Positions 14,609-22,871 are shown, counted from the stretch's first letter. The stretch: DNA of 30,291 bases from CAMEON01 sp045531965 (GCA_045531965.1 JAZSFA010000111.1:1-30291); one strand, 5' to 3'. Notes: a model not told the origin generated them from the letters alone. Program-made: numbers and translations.

Positions 14609-15709
14609 ATGAAAAACACATTTGGTAACAATATATCCGTCACCCTGTTCGGCGAGAGCCACGGTGAGATGATCGGCGCCGTGCTGGACGGCATGACCCC
14701 CGGCATCCCCGTGGACGAGGCGTTTATTGCCCATCAGATGAACCTCCGCCGCTCTACCAACGCCATGTTGTCCACCGCCCGCGCTGAGCCTGACCTCGTG
14801 CGCGTCGTCAGCGGCGTGTTTGAGGGTAAGACGACGGGAACCCCCATCACCTTCCTCATCGAAAACACCAACACCCGAAGCGGTGACTATTCAGCTATGC
14901 GGTATATCGCCCGCCCGGGGCACGCCGATTACACCGCCGAGATGAAATATCACGGCTATCAGGATCCCCGCGGCGGCGGTCACTTTTCGGGACGTATCAC
15001 AGCCGGTCTTGTGGCGGCAGGCGCGGTGGCGCTGACTGCCCTCAAAGGGAAGGGGATCACCGTGGGTACACATATCGCCGCCTGTGCGGGTATCTCCGAC
15101 AGACCCTTCGGCGATCTTTCCGCAGACCTTGAAGCCTTGAATCAAAAGGATTTTGCCGTCCTTGATTCCAAGGCAGAAGCGCAGATCAAAGCCGCTATTA
15201 CTGCCGCCAAAATGGAAGGCGACAGCGTGGGAGGCATTCTCGAGACCGCTGTCACAGGGCTCCCCGCCGGGGTGGGTGAGCCTTGGTTTGATACCGTGGA
15301 GAGTGTGTTGGCGCATATCCTGTTTGGCATCCCCGCCATCAAGGGGGTGGAGTTCGGTGGAGGATTTGGGTTGACCGACAAGAAGGGCAGCGAGGTCAAC
15401 GATCCCTTCCGCGCCGAAAATGGACAAGTCGTTACCGCCACCAACAACTGCGGCGGTATCTTGGGCGGTATCACCAACGGTATGCCCCTTCTTATCCGTT
15501 GTGCCGTCAAGCCGACCCCTTCCATCTACAAGGAGCAGGAGACGGTGAACTTTGAAACGTGCGAAAACACCCCTCTGCAAATCCACGGTCGTCACGATCC
15601 CGCCATCATCCATCGCGCCCGCGTGGTGGTGGACAGCGCCGTAGCCATCGCCCTCTGTGATCTGCTGGTTACAAGATACGGGACGGATTGGCTTGCTGAA
15701 AAAGTATAA
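14609..15709 (+). CDS. aroC: Chorismate synthase
   Basis: The 366-residue FMN-dependent enzyme converts EPSP to chorismate. Signature boxes are GESHGEMIGAVLDG near the N terminus, RPGHADYT, RGGGHFSGR and the C-terminal GRHDPAI. The length is normal. The ATG at 14609 gives the conserved start MKNTFGNNI. There is no good ribosome-binding site directly in front; the nearest purine-rich run (AAGAAGAG, 14583-14590) is about 18 bases away, inside the upstream repeat. Translation may thus depend on folding of that repeat (inference). Frames starting earlier run into the repeat and are not credible. Confidence 0.93.
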   Translation: MKNTFGNNISVTLFGESHGEMIGAVLDGMTPGIPVDEAFIAHQMNLRRSTNAMLSTARAEPDLVRVVSGVFEGKTTGTPITFLIENTNTRSGDYSAMRYIARPGHADYTAEMKYHGYQDPRGGGHFSGRITAGLVAAGAVALTALKGKGITVGTHIAACAGISDRPFGDLSADLEALNQKDFAVLDSKAEAQIKAAITAAKMEGDSVGGILETAVTGLPAGVGEPWFDTVESVLAHILFGIPAIKGVEFGGGFGLTDKKGSEVNDPFRAENGQVVTATNNCGGILGGITNGMPLLIRCAVKPTPSIYKEQETVNFETCENTPLQIHGRHDPAIIHRARVVVDSAVAIALCDLLVTRYGTDWLAEKV

Positions 15710-15760
15710 GTGCCATCATTCTGTTGGACGTTTGATCTTTGACCAAAACCAGTTTTCTCA

Positions 15761-15808
15761 AAAGTTTTGAGGAGGTCAAGGAGGAACTTTTTCAAAAGTG
15801 CCTCCTTG
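15761..15808 (+). repeat. Palindromic intergenic repeat between aroC and aroEK
   Basis: This is another member of the hairpin repeat family. AAGGAGGAACTTTT (15778-15791) pairs with 15794-15807 with a single mismatch, preceded by a GTTTTGAGGAGGTCAAG stretch like the other copies. It lies 13 bases before the aroEK ribosome-binding site and could influence its translation or attenuate transcription. Confidence 0.6.
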
Positions 15809-15832
15809 CGTATTCCTCAGAAAGGACCATTT

Positions 15833-17116
15833 ATGAAATACGGACTCATCGGTGAGCATCTCTCTCACAGCTTCTCCAAAGAAATCCATGAGATGTGCGC
15901 CGACTACACCTATGAAATTCATGAACTGACGCCCGAGGCAGTGCCCGCCTTTATGCAGAACCCTGGGTTTTCTGCCATCAACGTGACCATACCCTATAAG
16001 CAGACGGTCATGCCTTTCCTGCATGAGATCCATGAGCACGCCCGCATGATTGGTGCGGTAAACACCGTGGTCAACAAGGCGGGCAAGCTATACGGTTATA
16101 ACACCGATTTTTACGGCATGACTGCCCTTATCCGTCGCATCGGCGTGTCCCTGAAGGGCAAAAAGGTACTGGTGCTGGGTACGGGCGGTGCGGCGCGTAC
16201 CGCCATCGCCGTGGCTAAAGCCCAAGGCGCGTCTGATGTTTTGGTTGTGGAGCGCTGGGCAACCGACGAGTATATCTCCTATGAGATGGCATATGCCGAT
16301 CACGCTGATGCCGAGGTGATCATCAACTGCACCCCCTGCGGGATGTATCCCTATCCCGACGGAGGTCCCAAGATCGTGGGTACGCCCATCGACGTGTCAA
16401 AATTTCCCAAGCTTTCAGGCGTGGTGGATGCGGTCTACAACCCCCTGCGTACCAATCTGGTACAGGACGCCTTAGATCTCGGTATTCCCGCAGAGGGCGG
16501 ACTCTATATGCTGGTGGCACAAGCGGTTATGGCGTGCCGGATTTTTCTCGGTCGAGTGGATGAGGCATTCTCCGACGCGGAAGGGATGGATCGGGAGACC
16601 GAACGCGTCTTTAAGAAGATCGCCTCGGATAAGGAAAATATCGTCCTGACGGGGATGCCCGGCAGCGGGAAATCCACCGTGGGTAAAGCTTTGGCTGACC
16701 TACTGGGACGCCCCTTCATCGACACCGACGCGGTGATCGTGGAACGGGCAGGGAAACCCATCACCGAGATTTTTGCAGAGCTTGGGGAGGCGGGCTTCCG
16801 TGATCTGGAGACCCAAGCCGTGAAGGACACCGCCAACACACACACGGGGGCGGTCATCGCCACCGGCGGCGGCGCCATCCTGCGGGACGAAAACGTACGC
16901 GCCCTGCGCCGTACGGGGCGGCTCTATTTCCTCAACCGTCCTTTGGAATATCTCATCCCTACCGCCGACCGTCCCATTGCCTCCACTGTGGACGCCATCA
17001 AGCGCCGCTATGAGGAGCGCTACGACCGCTACCTTGCCACTTGTGACGTTGAAGTCAAAACAGACGAGGTGGTGGAACACACCGTCAGTACCGTCAGAGA
17101 GGACTTTTTCTCATGA
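15833..17116 (+). CDS. aroEK: Fused shikimate dehydrogenase - shikimate kinase
   Basis: The 427-residue fusion carries out two consecutive steps. The AroE part (about 1-250) reduces 3-dehydroshikimate to shikimate: SHSFSKEIH (11-19) binds shikimate, Lys56 in VTIPYK and Asp92 in YNTDF are the catalytic pair, and GTGGAARTA (116-124) binds NADP. The AroK part (about 268-427) phosphorylates shikimate: Walker A GMPGSGKS (274-281), Asp297/Asp299 in FIDTDA, Arg323 in FRDLE and GGGA (345-348). The LID region (LIPTADRPIAS) is shorter than in E. coli AroK but keeps an Arg. The ATG has AAAGGA six bases upstream; the earlier TTG lies in the repeat. The stop overlaps aroQ by ATGA. Confidence 0.92.
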   Translation: MKYGLIGEHLSHSFSKEIHEMCADYTYEIHELTPEAVPAFMQNPGFSAINVTIPYKQTVMPFLHEIHEHARMIGAVNTVVNKAGKLYGYNTDFYGMTALIRRIGVSLKGKKVLVLGTGGAARTAIAVAKAQGASDVLVVERWATDEYISYEMAYADHADAEVIINCTPCGMYPYPDGGPKIVGTPIDVSKFPKLSGVVDAVYNPLRTNLVQDALDLGIPAEGGLYMLVAQAVMACRIFLGRVDEAFSDAEGMDRETERVFKKIASDKENIVLTGMPGSGKSTVGKALADLLGRPFIDTDAVIVERAGKPITEIFAELGEAGFRDLETQAVKDTANTHTGAVIATGGGAILRDENVRALRRTGRLYFLNRPLEYLIPTADRPIASTVDAIKRRYEERYDRYLATCDVEVKTDEVVEHTVSTVREDFFS

Positions 17117-17559
17117 AATTCATGATCATCAACGGACCCAATCTAAATCTGTTGGGGATCCGCGAGCCTGCCCATTACGGCAAGGAGACCTACGCGGATC
17201 TGATTGCCAAAATAGAAAATCACGCCAAGACCCTTGGGGTGGAGGTCACCTGCCTCCAGTCCAACCATGAGGGAGATCTTGTGGACTTCATCCAGTCTGC
17301 CTATGAGAGTTATGATGGTATCGTCATCAACCCCGGTGCTTACACCCATACCAGTATCGCCATTCTGGATGCTGCCAAATCCGTGGGTGTGCCCCTTGTG
17401 GAGATTCATATTTCCAAGGTGGAGGAGCGGGAAGACTTTCGTCAGGTCAGCTATATCCGCCTTGCCGCGATCAAAACCATCACGGGGCACGGTACGGACG
17501 GCTATCTGGAAGCCATGGATGCCCTCTGTGACCACCTCAAAGGGGGCGACACCCCATGA
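17113..17559 (+). CDS. aroQ: Type II 3-dehydroquinate dehydratase
   Basis: The 148-residue enzyme has normal length for the dodecameric type II dehydroquinase, which converts 3-dehydroquinate to 3-dehydroshikimate. NGPNLNLLGIREPAHYG at the N terminus contains the catalytic loop Arg and Tyr22. NPGAYTHTS supplies the substrate-binding Asn and His, EIHIS is the usual EVHxSN segment, and ITGHGTDGY closes the core. It is unrelated to the type I AroD fold. It overlaps both neighbours by ATGA, so aroEK, aroQ and aroA are translationally coupled. Confidence 0.94.
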   Translation: MKFMIINGPNLNLLGIREPAHYGKETYADLIAKIENHAKTLGVEVTCLQSNHEGDLVDFIQSAYESYDGIVINPGAYTHTSIAILDAAKSVGVPLVEIHISKVEEREDFRQVSYIRLAAIKTITGHGTDGYLEAMDALCDHLKGGDTP

Positions 17560-18785
17560 CCGTCACCTTTACCCCCGCCCATTTGATGGGGACAATCCAA
17601 GCGCCGCCCTCCAAGAGTATGGGACACCGTATGCTCATCTCGGCGGGTCTTGCGGAAGGGAAGAGCACCGTGACGGGGATTTCCCACTCTCAGGATATGC
17701 TGGCAACCATGGCGCTTCTCGGCGGCTTGGGGGCTGTCTGTGCCCGTCGTGGCGATGATGACACCGTGGTGGACGTGCGGGGAACTGCGCCCGCCAACGC
17801 TGCTCCTCAAGTGCCTTTGGACTGTCGGGAGTGCGGCAGCACGTTGCGATTCTTTATTCCTATTTGCCTGCTCTCGAAGCATCCCGTGACCCTCACGGGC
17901 GCGCCACGGCTATTTGAGCGTCCCTTGAACGTCTATGAGGATCTGTGCCGTGATCTTGGGCTGACCTTCGACTTGGATACGTCTACCCCCATGCTGACCC
18001 TGCGGGGTCCTCTGCGGGGCGGGCATTTTACCCTTCGCGGAGACGTGAGCAGTCAATTCATCACGGGACTTCTATTTGCGCTCCCCCTCTGCGTCGAGGA
18101 CAGCCTTTTGACCATTCTGCCCCCCCTCGAGAGCCGTCCCTATCTTGATCTGACGCTCTCCGCGCTAGCTCTCTACGGCATTACAGCCGAATGGCTGGAC
18201 GGCTTGACCCTCCGCATCCCCGGCGGTCAAACCTACAAAGCTACCGATGCCGTTGTGGAAGGGGACTACTCCAACACCGCCTTTTTCCACGCGCTTACCG
18301 CCTTGGGACATGACGTTACCGTTATGGGACTTAACCCCCATAGTCTACAGGGCGACCGCGTATACCGAGAGATGTACCCTCTGCTGACGGCAGGACGCCC
18401 CACGCTGGATATAAGCAACTGTCCCGATTTGGGACCCATCCTCATGGCGGTTGCCGCCGCAGGGCAGGGCGCGACCTTTAAGGGCACCCGCCGCCTCCGC
18501 ATCAAGGAGAGTGACCGTGCCGCCGCCATGGCAGAAGAGCTTGCCAAGTTTGGCGTGTCAGTCACGGTGGAGGAGGACAGCGTCACGGTTGACCCTGTGG
18601 ATTTCCATGCGCCGAATGCCCTGCTTTACGGTCATAACGACCACCGCATCGTCATGGCGCTTTGCACCCTGTTGACTCTGACGGGCGGCACCCTTGAAGG
18701 CGCGGAAGCTGTACGCAAAAGCTTGCCCGATTATTTTGATTTGTTGATTTCCCTCGGCGCGGACATCTCCGTTGCCGACATTTGA
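17556..18785 (+). CDS. aroA: 3-phosphoshikimate 1-carboxyvinyltransferase (EPSP synthase)
   Basis: The 409-residue two-domain enzyme joins PEP and shikimate 3-phosphate. The N-terminal box is PPSKSMGHR, which differs from the common PGSKSxSNR. The PEP/glyphosate segment reads DCRECGSTLRFF where E. coli has GNAGTAMRP. RIKESDR and HNDHRIVMAL are the conserved C-terminal active-site boxes. The protein is slightly short (usual 425-440). Such variants are, as far as I recall, common in Clostridia, so no claim on glyphosate response is made. It overlaps aroQ by four bases and is followed by tyrA after 10 bases. Confidence 0.92.
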   Translation: MTVTFTPAHLMGTIQAPPSKSMGHRMLISAGLAEGKSTVTGISHSQDMLATMALLGGLGAVCARRGDDDTVVDVRGTAPANAAPQVPLDCRECGSTLRFFIPICLLSKHPVTLTGAPRLFERPLNVYEDLCRDLGLTFDLDTSTPMLTLRGPLRGGHFTLRGDVSSQFITGLLFALPLCVEDSLLTILPPLESRPYLDLTLSALALYGITAEWLDGLTLRIPGGQTYKATDAVVEGDYSNTAFFHALTALGHDVTVMGLNPHSLQGDRVYREMYPLLTAGRPTLDISNCPDLGPILMAVAAAGQGATFKGTRRLRIKESDRAAAMAEELAKFGVSVTVEEDSVTVDPVDFHAPNALLYGHNDHRIVMALCTLLTLTGGTLEGAEAVRKSLPDYFDLLISLGADISVADI

Positions 18786-18795
18786 GAGGTATCCC

Positions 18796-19671
18796 ATGAA
18801 GCTTCAGAAAAACCATAAAATTCTTATCGTTGGTCTCGGACTTTTGGGTGGTAGCTACGCCCTGTCCCTGACAAAGCAAGGCTACACCGTCACCGCCATC
18901 ACCCGCAGTCAGTCCTCTATCGACTACGCGATGGCGCAGGGCATGATTGCCCGCGGCGCGGCATTTGTAGATCCCCGGTTGGTGGGAGAGGCGGATCTGG
19001 TGGTCTTTGCTCTCTATCCCCACGTGTTCAAGGACTGGATCAAGGAAAACCAGCATCTTTTCAAATCGGGTGCCATCATCACCGATGTGACGGGTGTGAA
19101 ATTTTGCATCGTGGATGACATCCAAACCATGCTCCGCCCTGACGTGGAGTTCATCGCCGCCCACCCCATGGCGGGACGCGAGCGGAGCGGCGTGCAGTAC
19201 GCCGATGACAGCATCTTCAAGGGGGCTAACTACGTGGTCACCCCCAGCGAGCGCAACACCCCCGACGCCATCGAGCTTTGCGAGGATCTGGGACGGGTCT
19301 TGGGCTTTGCCCGCATCTCTCGCCTTGCCCCCAAGGAGCATGACGAGATCATCGCCTTCGTCTCTCAGCTGACCCACTGCATCGCCGTGGCACTCATGAC
19401 CTGCACCCCTGCGGGCGGTGAGCATACCAACCGTTTGGAGGAATACACGGGTGACTCCTTCCGGGATTTGACCCGTATCGCCCGCCTCAACGACGAGATG
19501 TGGAGCGAGCTGTTCCAACTGAATAAATATGCGCTGCTTCACCAGATGACCGTCTTTGAGGGGGAGCTGAACCGTATGCGCTCCATGCTGGAGCTGGACG
19601 ATATGGAAGGACTTCGCGCCATGATGCAAAAGTCCACCGCCAGACGGGCGTTGTTTGATAAAAAGCTTTAA
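18796..19671 (+). CDS. tyrA: Prephenate dehydrogenase
   Basis: The 291-residue oxidoreductase converts prephenate to 4-hydroxyphenylpyruvate. The Rossmann motif is GLGLLGGS (13-20). HPMAGRERSG holds the catalytic His, and LTHCIAVAL and GDSFRDLTRIA belong to the helical dimerisation domain. No ACT domain is attached. The ATG has GAGAGGT five bases upstream. Unlike typical last genes, no terminator follows its stop; the terminator lies 876 bases further on, after a second, broken copy of the tyrA 3' end. The coding 3' end therefore appears to be one arm of a duplication. Confidence 0.93.
   Translation: MKLQKNHKILIVGLGLLGGSYALSLTKQGYTVTAITRSQSSIDYAMAQGMIARGAAFVDPRLVGEADLVVFALYPHVFKDWIKENQHLFKSGAIITDVTGVKFCIVDDIQTMLRPDVEFIAAHPMAGRERSGVQYADDSIFKGANYVVTPSERNTPDAIELCEDLGRVLGFARISRLAPKEHDEIIAFVSQLTHCIAVALMTCTPAGGEHTNRLEEYTGDSFRDLTRIARLNDEMWSELFQLNKYALLHQMTVFEGELNRMRSMLELDDMEGLRAMMQKSTARRALFDKKL
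19386..19669 (+). repeat. Direct repeat copy 1 (3' end of intact tyrA)
   Basis: This stretch matches 20256-20538 with about ten substitutions (mostly transitions) and one missing base in the second copy, counted by eye. The first ~90 bases are identical. The two copies flank the DUF4240 gene. Confidence 0.9.
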
Positions 19672-19698
19672 TGAAAAACCGAAAGCTCGTTTTTCAGC

Positions 19699-19755
19699 GA
19701 ATTTGTGGAGGTATTACGAGTAGGATTGACTTAACTAAAGGTCACCTCTAAATTC
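19699..19755. repeat. Inverted-repeat segment upstream of the DUF4240 gene
   Basis: GAATTTGTGGAGGT (19699-19712) faces ACCTCTAAATTC (19744-19755) as an imperfect inverted repeat. The right arm contains GGTCACCTCTAAA (19740-19752), which also occurs in the element in the rimM leader. This suggests a remnant of a small mobile element. Confidence 0.45.
19726..19754 (+). promoter_or_regulatory. Possible promoter of the DUF4240 gene
   Basis: TTGACT (19726-19731) and TAAATT (19749-19754) are separated by 17 bases. The -10 matches consensus at four of six positions. A private promoter fits an acquired one-gene cassette. Confidence 0.45.
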
Positions 19756-19777
19756 AACAAGTTGTCGGAGGTTATTT

Positions 19778-20221
19778 ATGAGTAAATATGATTTTTTCTG
19801 GCACACCATGGAACTTTGTGATTGGGATCACGAGGGAAATGATGATTTGGTGCTTTTTCCTGTTATCAAGTATCTTTCTTCGAAGGATGACAGCGAAATT
19901 TTTGAATTTGAAAATCAAATGTCAGAATTGTTGTTTGCACTTGACTCGAAAAAACTTGCACGGAAGTGTGAAAAAGTCTGTGGATATTGCCAAGACGATG
20001 ATTTTCTGTATTCAAGATGTGTCGCATTGATTAACGGTGAGGATTTTTATAAAGAAGTGCTTTCTGGAAAGCAGGAGTCAATTTGGAATATGGAATTCGA
20101 GTCGTTGCTGTATGTTTCGGCAAAAGCATGGGCACTAAAATATCAAAAGGAAGAGGACGAATATCCGCATGTTGCTCCTGTCAGCTATGAAACGGGCAGT
20201 AATGTGGATGCATGGCGGTAA
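19778..20221 (+). CDS. DUF4240 family protein in an apparent integrated cassette
   Basis: The 147-residue soluble, acidic protein has a GGAGG ribosome-binding site seven bases before ATG. It fits the DUF4240 pattern: a start with FW (residues 7-8), a middle segment IFEFENQMSELL, then DDDFLYSRCVALINGEDFYK, which parallels the family's DDGFxYFRxWLISxG box. The tail reads YPHVAPVSYETGSN. The function of this family is not known to me. The gene is visibly AT-richer than its neighbours and uses A/T-ending codons such as TTT, GAA and AAA, a sign of foreign origin. It sits alone between two copies of the tyrA 3' end. A cargo role such as orphan immunity is possible but unsupported. Confidence 0.75.
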   Translation: MSKYDFFWHTMELCDWDHEGNDDLVLFPVIKYLSSKDDSEIFEFENQMSELLFALDSKKLARKCEKVCGYCQDDDFLYSRCVALINGEDFYKEVLSGKQESIWNMEFESLLYVSAKAWALKYQKEEDEYPHVAPVSYETGSNVDAWR

Positions 20222-20255
20222 TTTAAAGGTACAAAATGCACACGATTTTAAAGGT

Positions 20256-20540
20256 CGTGGCACTCATGACCTGCACCCCTGCGGGCGGTGAGCATACCAA
20301 CCGTTTGGAGGAATACACGGGTGACTCCTTCTGGGATTTGACCCGTATCGCCCGCCTCAACGACGAGATGTGGAGCGAGCTGTTCCAACTGAATAAATAT
20401 GCGCTGCTTCACCGGATGACCGCCTTTGAGGGGGAGCTAAACCGTATGCGCTCCATGCCGGAGCCGGAGATATGGAAGGACTTCGTGCCATGATGCAAAA
20501 GTCCACCGCCAGACGGGCGTTGTTCGATAAAAAACTATGA
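20256..20540 (+). pseudogene. tyrA': tyrA 3'-end fragment, frameshifted
   Basis: This is a second copy of the last third of tyrA, lacking the Rossmann domain. A one-base deletion near 20468 (GGACGATATGG in the intact copy, GGAGATATGG here) shifts the frame and brings an early stop at 20491-20493. The native-looking stop TGA at 20538-20540 and a strong terminator follow. No ribosome-binding site precedes it. It is most simply the displaced original 3' end of tyrA. Confidence 0.88.
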
Positions 20541-20546
20541 GCGGAG

Positions 20547-20575
20547 AATCCCGACAAACCGTCGGGATTTTTTCG
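20547..20575 (+). terminator. Rho-independent terminator, probably the original tyrA operon terminator
   Basis: AATCCCGAC (20547-20555) and GTCGGGATT (20561-20569) form a perfect 9-base stem with a 5-base loop, followed by a T run. It lies six bases after the stop of the tyrA fragment. Confidence 0.88.
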
Positions 20576-20595
20576 CAAAGACCAACCAAATAACC

Positions 20596-20624
20596 TTGAC
20601 AATGTTGTTTGAATATGGTAAAAT
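20596..20624 (+). promoter_or_regulatory. Sigma-A type promoter of the glycoside hydrolase gene
   Basis: A consensus TTGACA (20596-20601) and TAAAAT (20619-20624) have 17-base spacing, 31 bases before the start codon. Confidence 0.8.
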
Positions 20625-20655
20625 GACCATATTACACCGAAGGAGGACTATTTAT

Positions 20656-22866
20656 ATGAAGAAATGGATATCCTTTCTTTTGACAACACTGCTTTTGGCA
20701 GGCGTTTGTGCCTGCTTTCCCGTGAGTGCGGCAAATCCCAATCTGATCCGCAACGGTGATTTTTCCCAAAAAATGACCAACTGGCAAACCTGGACCAACG
20801 ATAACGCCAAGTTTGAGTATCAGTCTGAGGGTGGTGTGGACAACAGCCCCTGTATGCTGATTACCAATACCAAGCCGGTTGCCGCCAGTGTGTTCCAGTA
20901 TGTCAACTTGAAAAAAGGGCAGAGCTATCTGCTCTCTATGGACGTCAAATATGAGGGCGTTTCCATGGAAGGTCCCGGTGTCACCCTGGGTTCCACCATG
21001 TACGATGCCTCAGGAAATAACATTGGCGAAACCGTTGGAGCCTCTCGTTATGGCACCTCCGACGGTTGGACGACCATGACCATGATCATCAAGATCGACA
21101 ACGAAAAATGTGCGAACGTCAACGCAGGTCCCCGCCTTTGGTTCAGCACGGGTAAGATGTGGGTGGACAACGTGTCTCTTAAACTTATGGATATGTCCGA
21201 TGTCAAGTCTCAGACCTTTGAGATGTCCCTGTCCGACGCGCCTAACAAGTTCACCACCGATGCCCTGGGCGTGGAATGGGATCCCAAGCTTCTTTTGCCC
21301 TGCAACATTGAAAAGGGTGTCACCGAGGAAGATCTCACCTTCATGAAGGAGCGGCTGGATATCCTTGGCGTGCAGGCTGTCCGCATGATGATCATGCCCG
21401 AGTGGTTCGAGCCTGAAAACGATAATGACGATCCCCTTACGCTTAATAACGACGGATTTAAACTGGAGAGCGATGACATCAAAACCACTTTGGCATACCT
21501 GAAGGTCTGCCACGAGTTGGGCATCAAGGTCACCTTGACATGGTGGGGCGCGGCGGCAGGTTCTTGGCTGGCATTCCCCAACTGCAACGATTGGGTCTCT
21601 GCGCCCAACAACAAGGACGAGATCGCCGAAAATATCTCCTGGTTCATTCGGTACGTCCGAAATGAGCTGAAATACGATTGTATCTATAACGTGATCCTCA
21701 TGAACGAGCCCAGCTACGCCTTCCACGTGGAGGGGGGAGCTGTGGACTTCCCCTACTATGTGGAATGTTACAAAGCGATCCGCGCACGTTTGAACGCTGA
21801 TGGGCTGGAGGATATCCGTCTTGTTGGTTCGGACGACGCTCAGAGCGCGGGTTGGTATATGCAGTCCTACGACGCCTTGAAGGACGTTTGCGATGCCTTC
21901 AACTCCCATACCTATCAGTGGGTATACGATACCCCTTACCTCGATACCATGGTGCAGGAGTTCGTGTCTACCCGCACCCAGTACGGTCAGGATAAGCCCT
22001 TCTTCTTGGGCGAGTTTGGTGACGGATCGACGGAGGGGGCTTACTATGCCACGTCCGTGGAAACCTACGGCCGCGGACTGTATCTTGCCGGCGGAGCGGT
22101 GAACGCCTTCAAGGCAGGCGCGTCGGGACTTTCCTACTGGGGTCTTCATGACGTGTACTACTACATCAATGACCAAGGTGGTGACAACGGCGGTCTCATG
22201 GAGACGGGGCTGATCGGCTATAAAACCGACGGCGCTTGGAAATTCCGTCCTTCCTACTACGCTTGGGGACTGCTCTGCAATTATATCCCCTTCGGCTCTG
22301 AGGTCTATAACGTGGTGGGAGATAACGGCAACGTCATTGATGCCGTGGCAGTCAAGACCACCGAGGGAAAGTGGTCGATCATTGCTGTCAACCGCTCGGG
22401 CGTGGAGCAGACCGTCAAGGTCTCGGCTTCCGCCATCGGCGCGCCCATGAACGAATATCTGTTCTCCGAAACCACCCTGCCCACTGACGGTTCTATGATT
22501 GCGCCTTCAGCGGTGTCTACCCCTGTTGACGGCACGTATACCGTCACTCTCCCCGCATGGAGCTTCAAGGTGCTGTCCAACATCAACGAAGTGGTGGAGG
22601 ATGAGCCTGAGACTGAGCCTGAGACTGAGACCTCTGCTGAAAGCAATACCCCTGCCGAAAGCGATACTGTGGCAGAGCCTACCGATACGAATGACGTAGA
22701 GGTAACGGTTCCCGCAACCGAGACAGAAGCAGCGACAGAGATCGTTTCCTGTGGCGGCGACCACCCCGAAGATGGCTGTGCCTCGGCTATGGGAACAGCG
22801 GCGGTGGCGGTAGTTATCCCCGGCGCGGCGCTTCTCCTGAAAAAGAAGAAAAAGCAAAACACATGA
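20656..22866 (+). CDS. Secreted, membrane-anchored CBM - GH5-like glycoside hydrolase
   Basis: The 736-residue protein has a Sec signal peptide (1-25, cleavage after VSA). A CBM4/9-like beta-sandwich follows (about 28-180, opening NLIRNGDFSQ and closing with WVDNVSLKL). A clan GH-A (beta/alpha)8 domain then spans about 200-545. The predicted acid/base is Glu351 (LMNEPSY) and the nucleophile Glu453 (LGEFGDG). A small beta domain (about 548-645) precedes an acidic Thr/Glu/Pro linker with PETEPETET repeats. A C-terminal hydrophobic helix (711-728) ends in five Lys. This is a tail-anchor resembling a cell-wall sorting signal without LPXTG. GH5 is the best guess; another GH-A family is possible. 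The substrate is likely a plant beta-glucan or mannan (inference). The ATG has AGGAGGA upstream; the earlier TTG overlaps the promoter. Confidence 0.8.
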   Translation: MKKWISFLLTTLLLAGVCACFPVSAANPNLIRNGDFSQKMTNWQTWTNDNAKFEYQSEGGVDNSPCMLITNTKPVAASVFQYVNLKKGQSYLLSMDVKYEGVSMEGPGVTLGSTMYDASGNNIGETVGASRYGTSDGWTTMTMIIKIDNEKCANVNAGPRLWFSTGKMWVDNVSLKLMDMSDVKSQTFEMSLSDAPNKFTTDALGVEWDPKLLLPCNIEKGVTEEDLTFMKERLDILGVQAVRMMIMPEWFEPENDNDDPLTLNNDGFKLESDDIKTTLAYLKVCHELGIKVTLTWWGAAAGSWLAFPNCNDWVSAPNNKDEIAENISWFIRYVRNELKYDCIYNVILMNEPSYAFHVEGGAVDFPYYVECYKAIRARLNADGLEDIRLVGSDDAQSAGWYMQSYDALKDVCDAFNSHTYQWVYDTPYLDTMVQEFVSTRTQYGQDKPFFLGEFGDGSTEGAYYATSVETYGRGLYLAGGAVNAFKAGASGLSYWGLHDVYYYINDQGGDNGGLMETGLIGYKTDGAWKFRPSYYAWGLLCNYIPFGSEVYNVVGDNGNVIDAVAVKTTEGKWSIIAVNRSGVEQTVKVSASAIGAPMNEYLFSETTLPTDGSMIAPSAVSTPVDGTYTVTLPAWSFKVLSNINEVVEDEPETEPETETSAESNTPAESDTVAEPTDTNDVEVTVPATETEAATEIVSCGGDHPEDGCASAMGTAAVAVVIPGAALLLKKKKKQNT

Positions 22867-22871
22867 TTGAC

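Noticed and set aside
17556..18785. Unusual active-site boxes of AroA as a sign of glyphosate tolerance.
   Set aside because: The PPSKS and ECGSTLRF forms are, to my knowledge, ordinary variation in Clostridia; sequence alone does not support a tolerance claim.
20236..20493. An 85-residue frame that could be annotated as a separate prephenate dehydrogenase.
   Set aside because: It is only a frameshifted 3' fragment of tyrA, without a Rossmann domain or ribosome-binding site.
22616..22690. Short tandem repeats coding PETEPETET in the GH5-like gene as a phase-variable tract.
   Set aside because: The repeat unit is a multiple of three with few copies in a linker, so length change would not switch the gene off.
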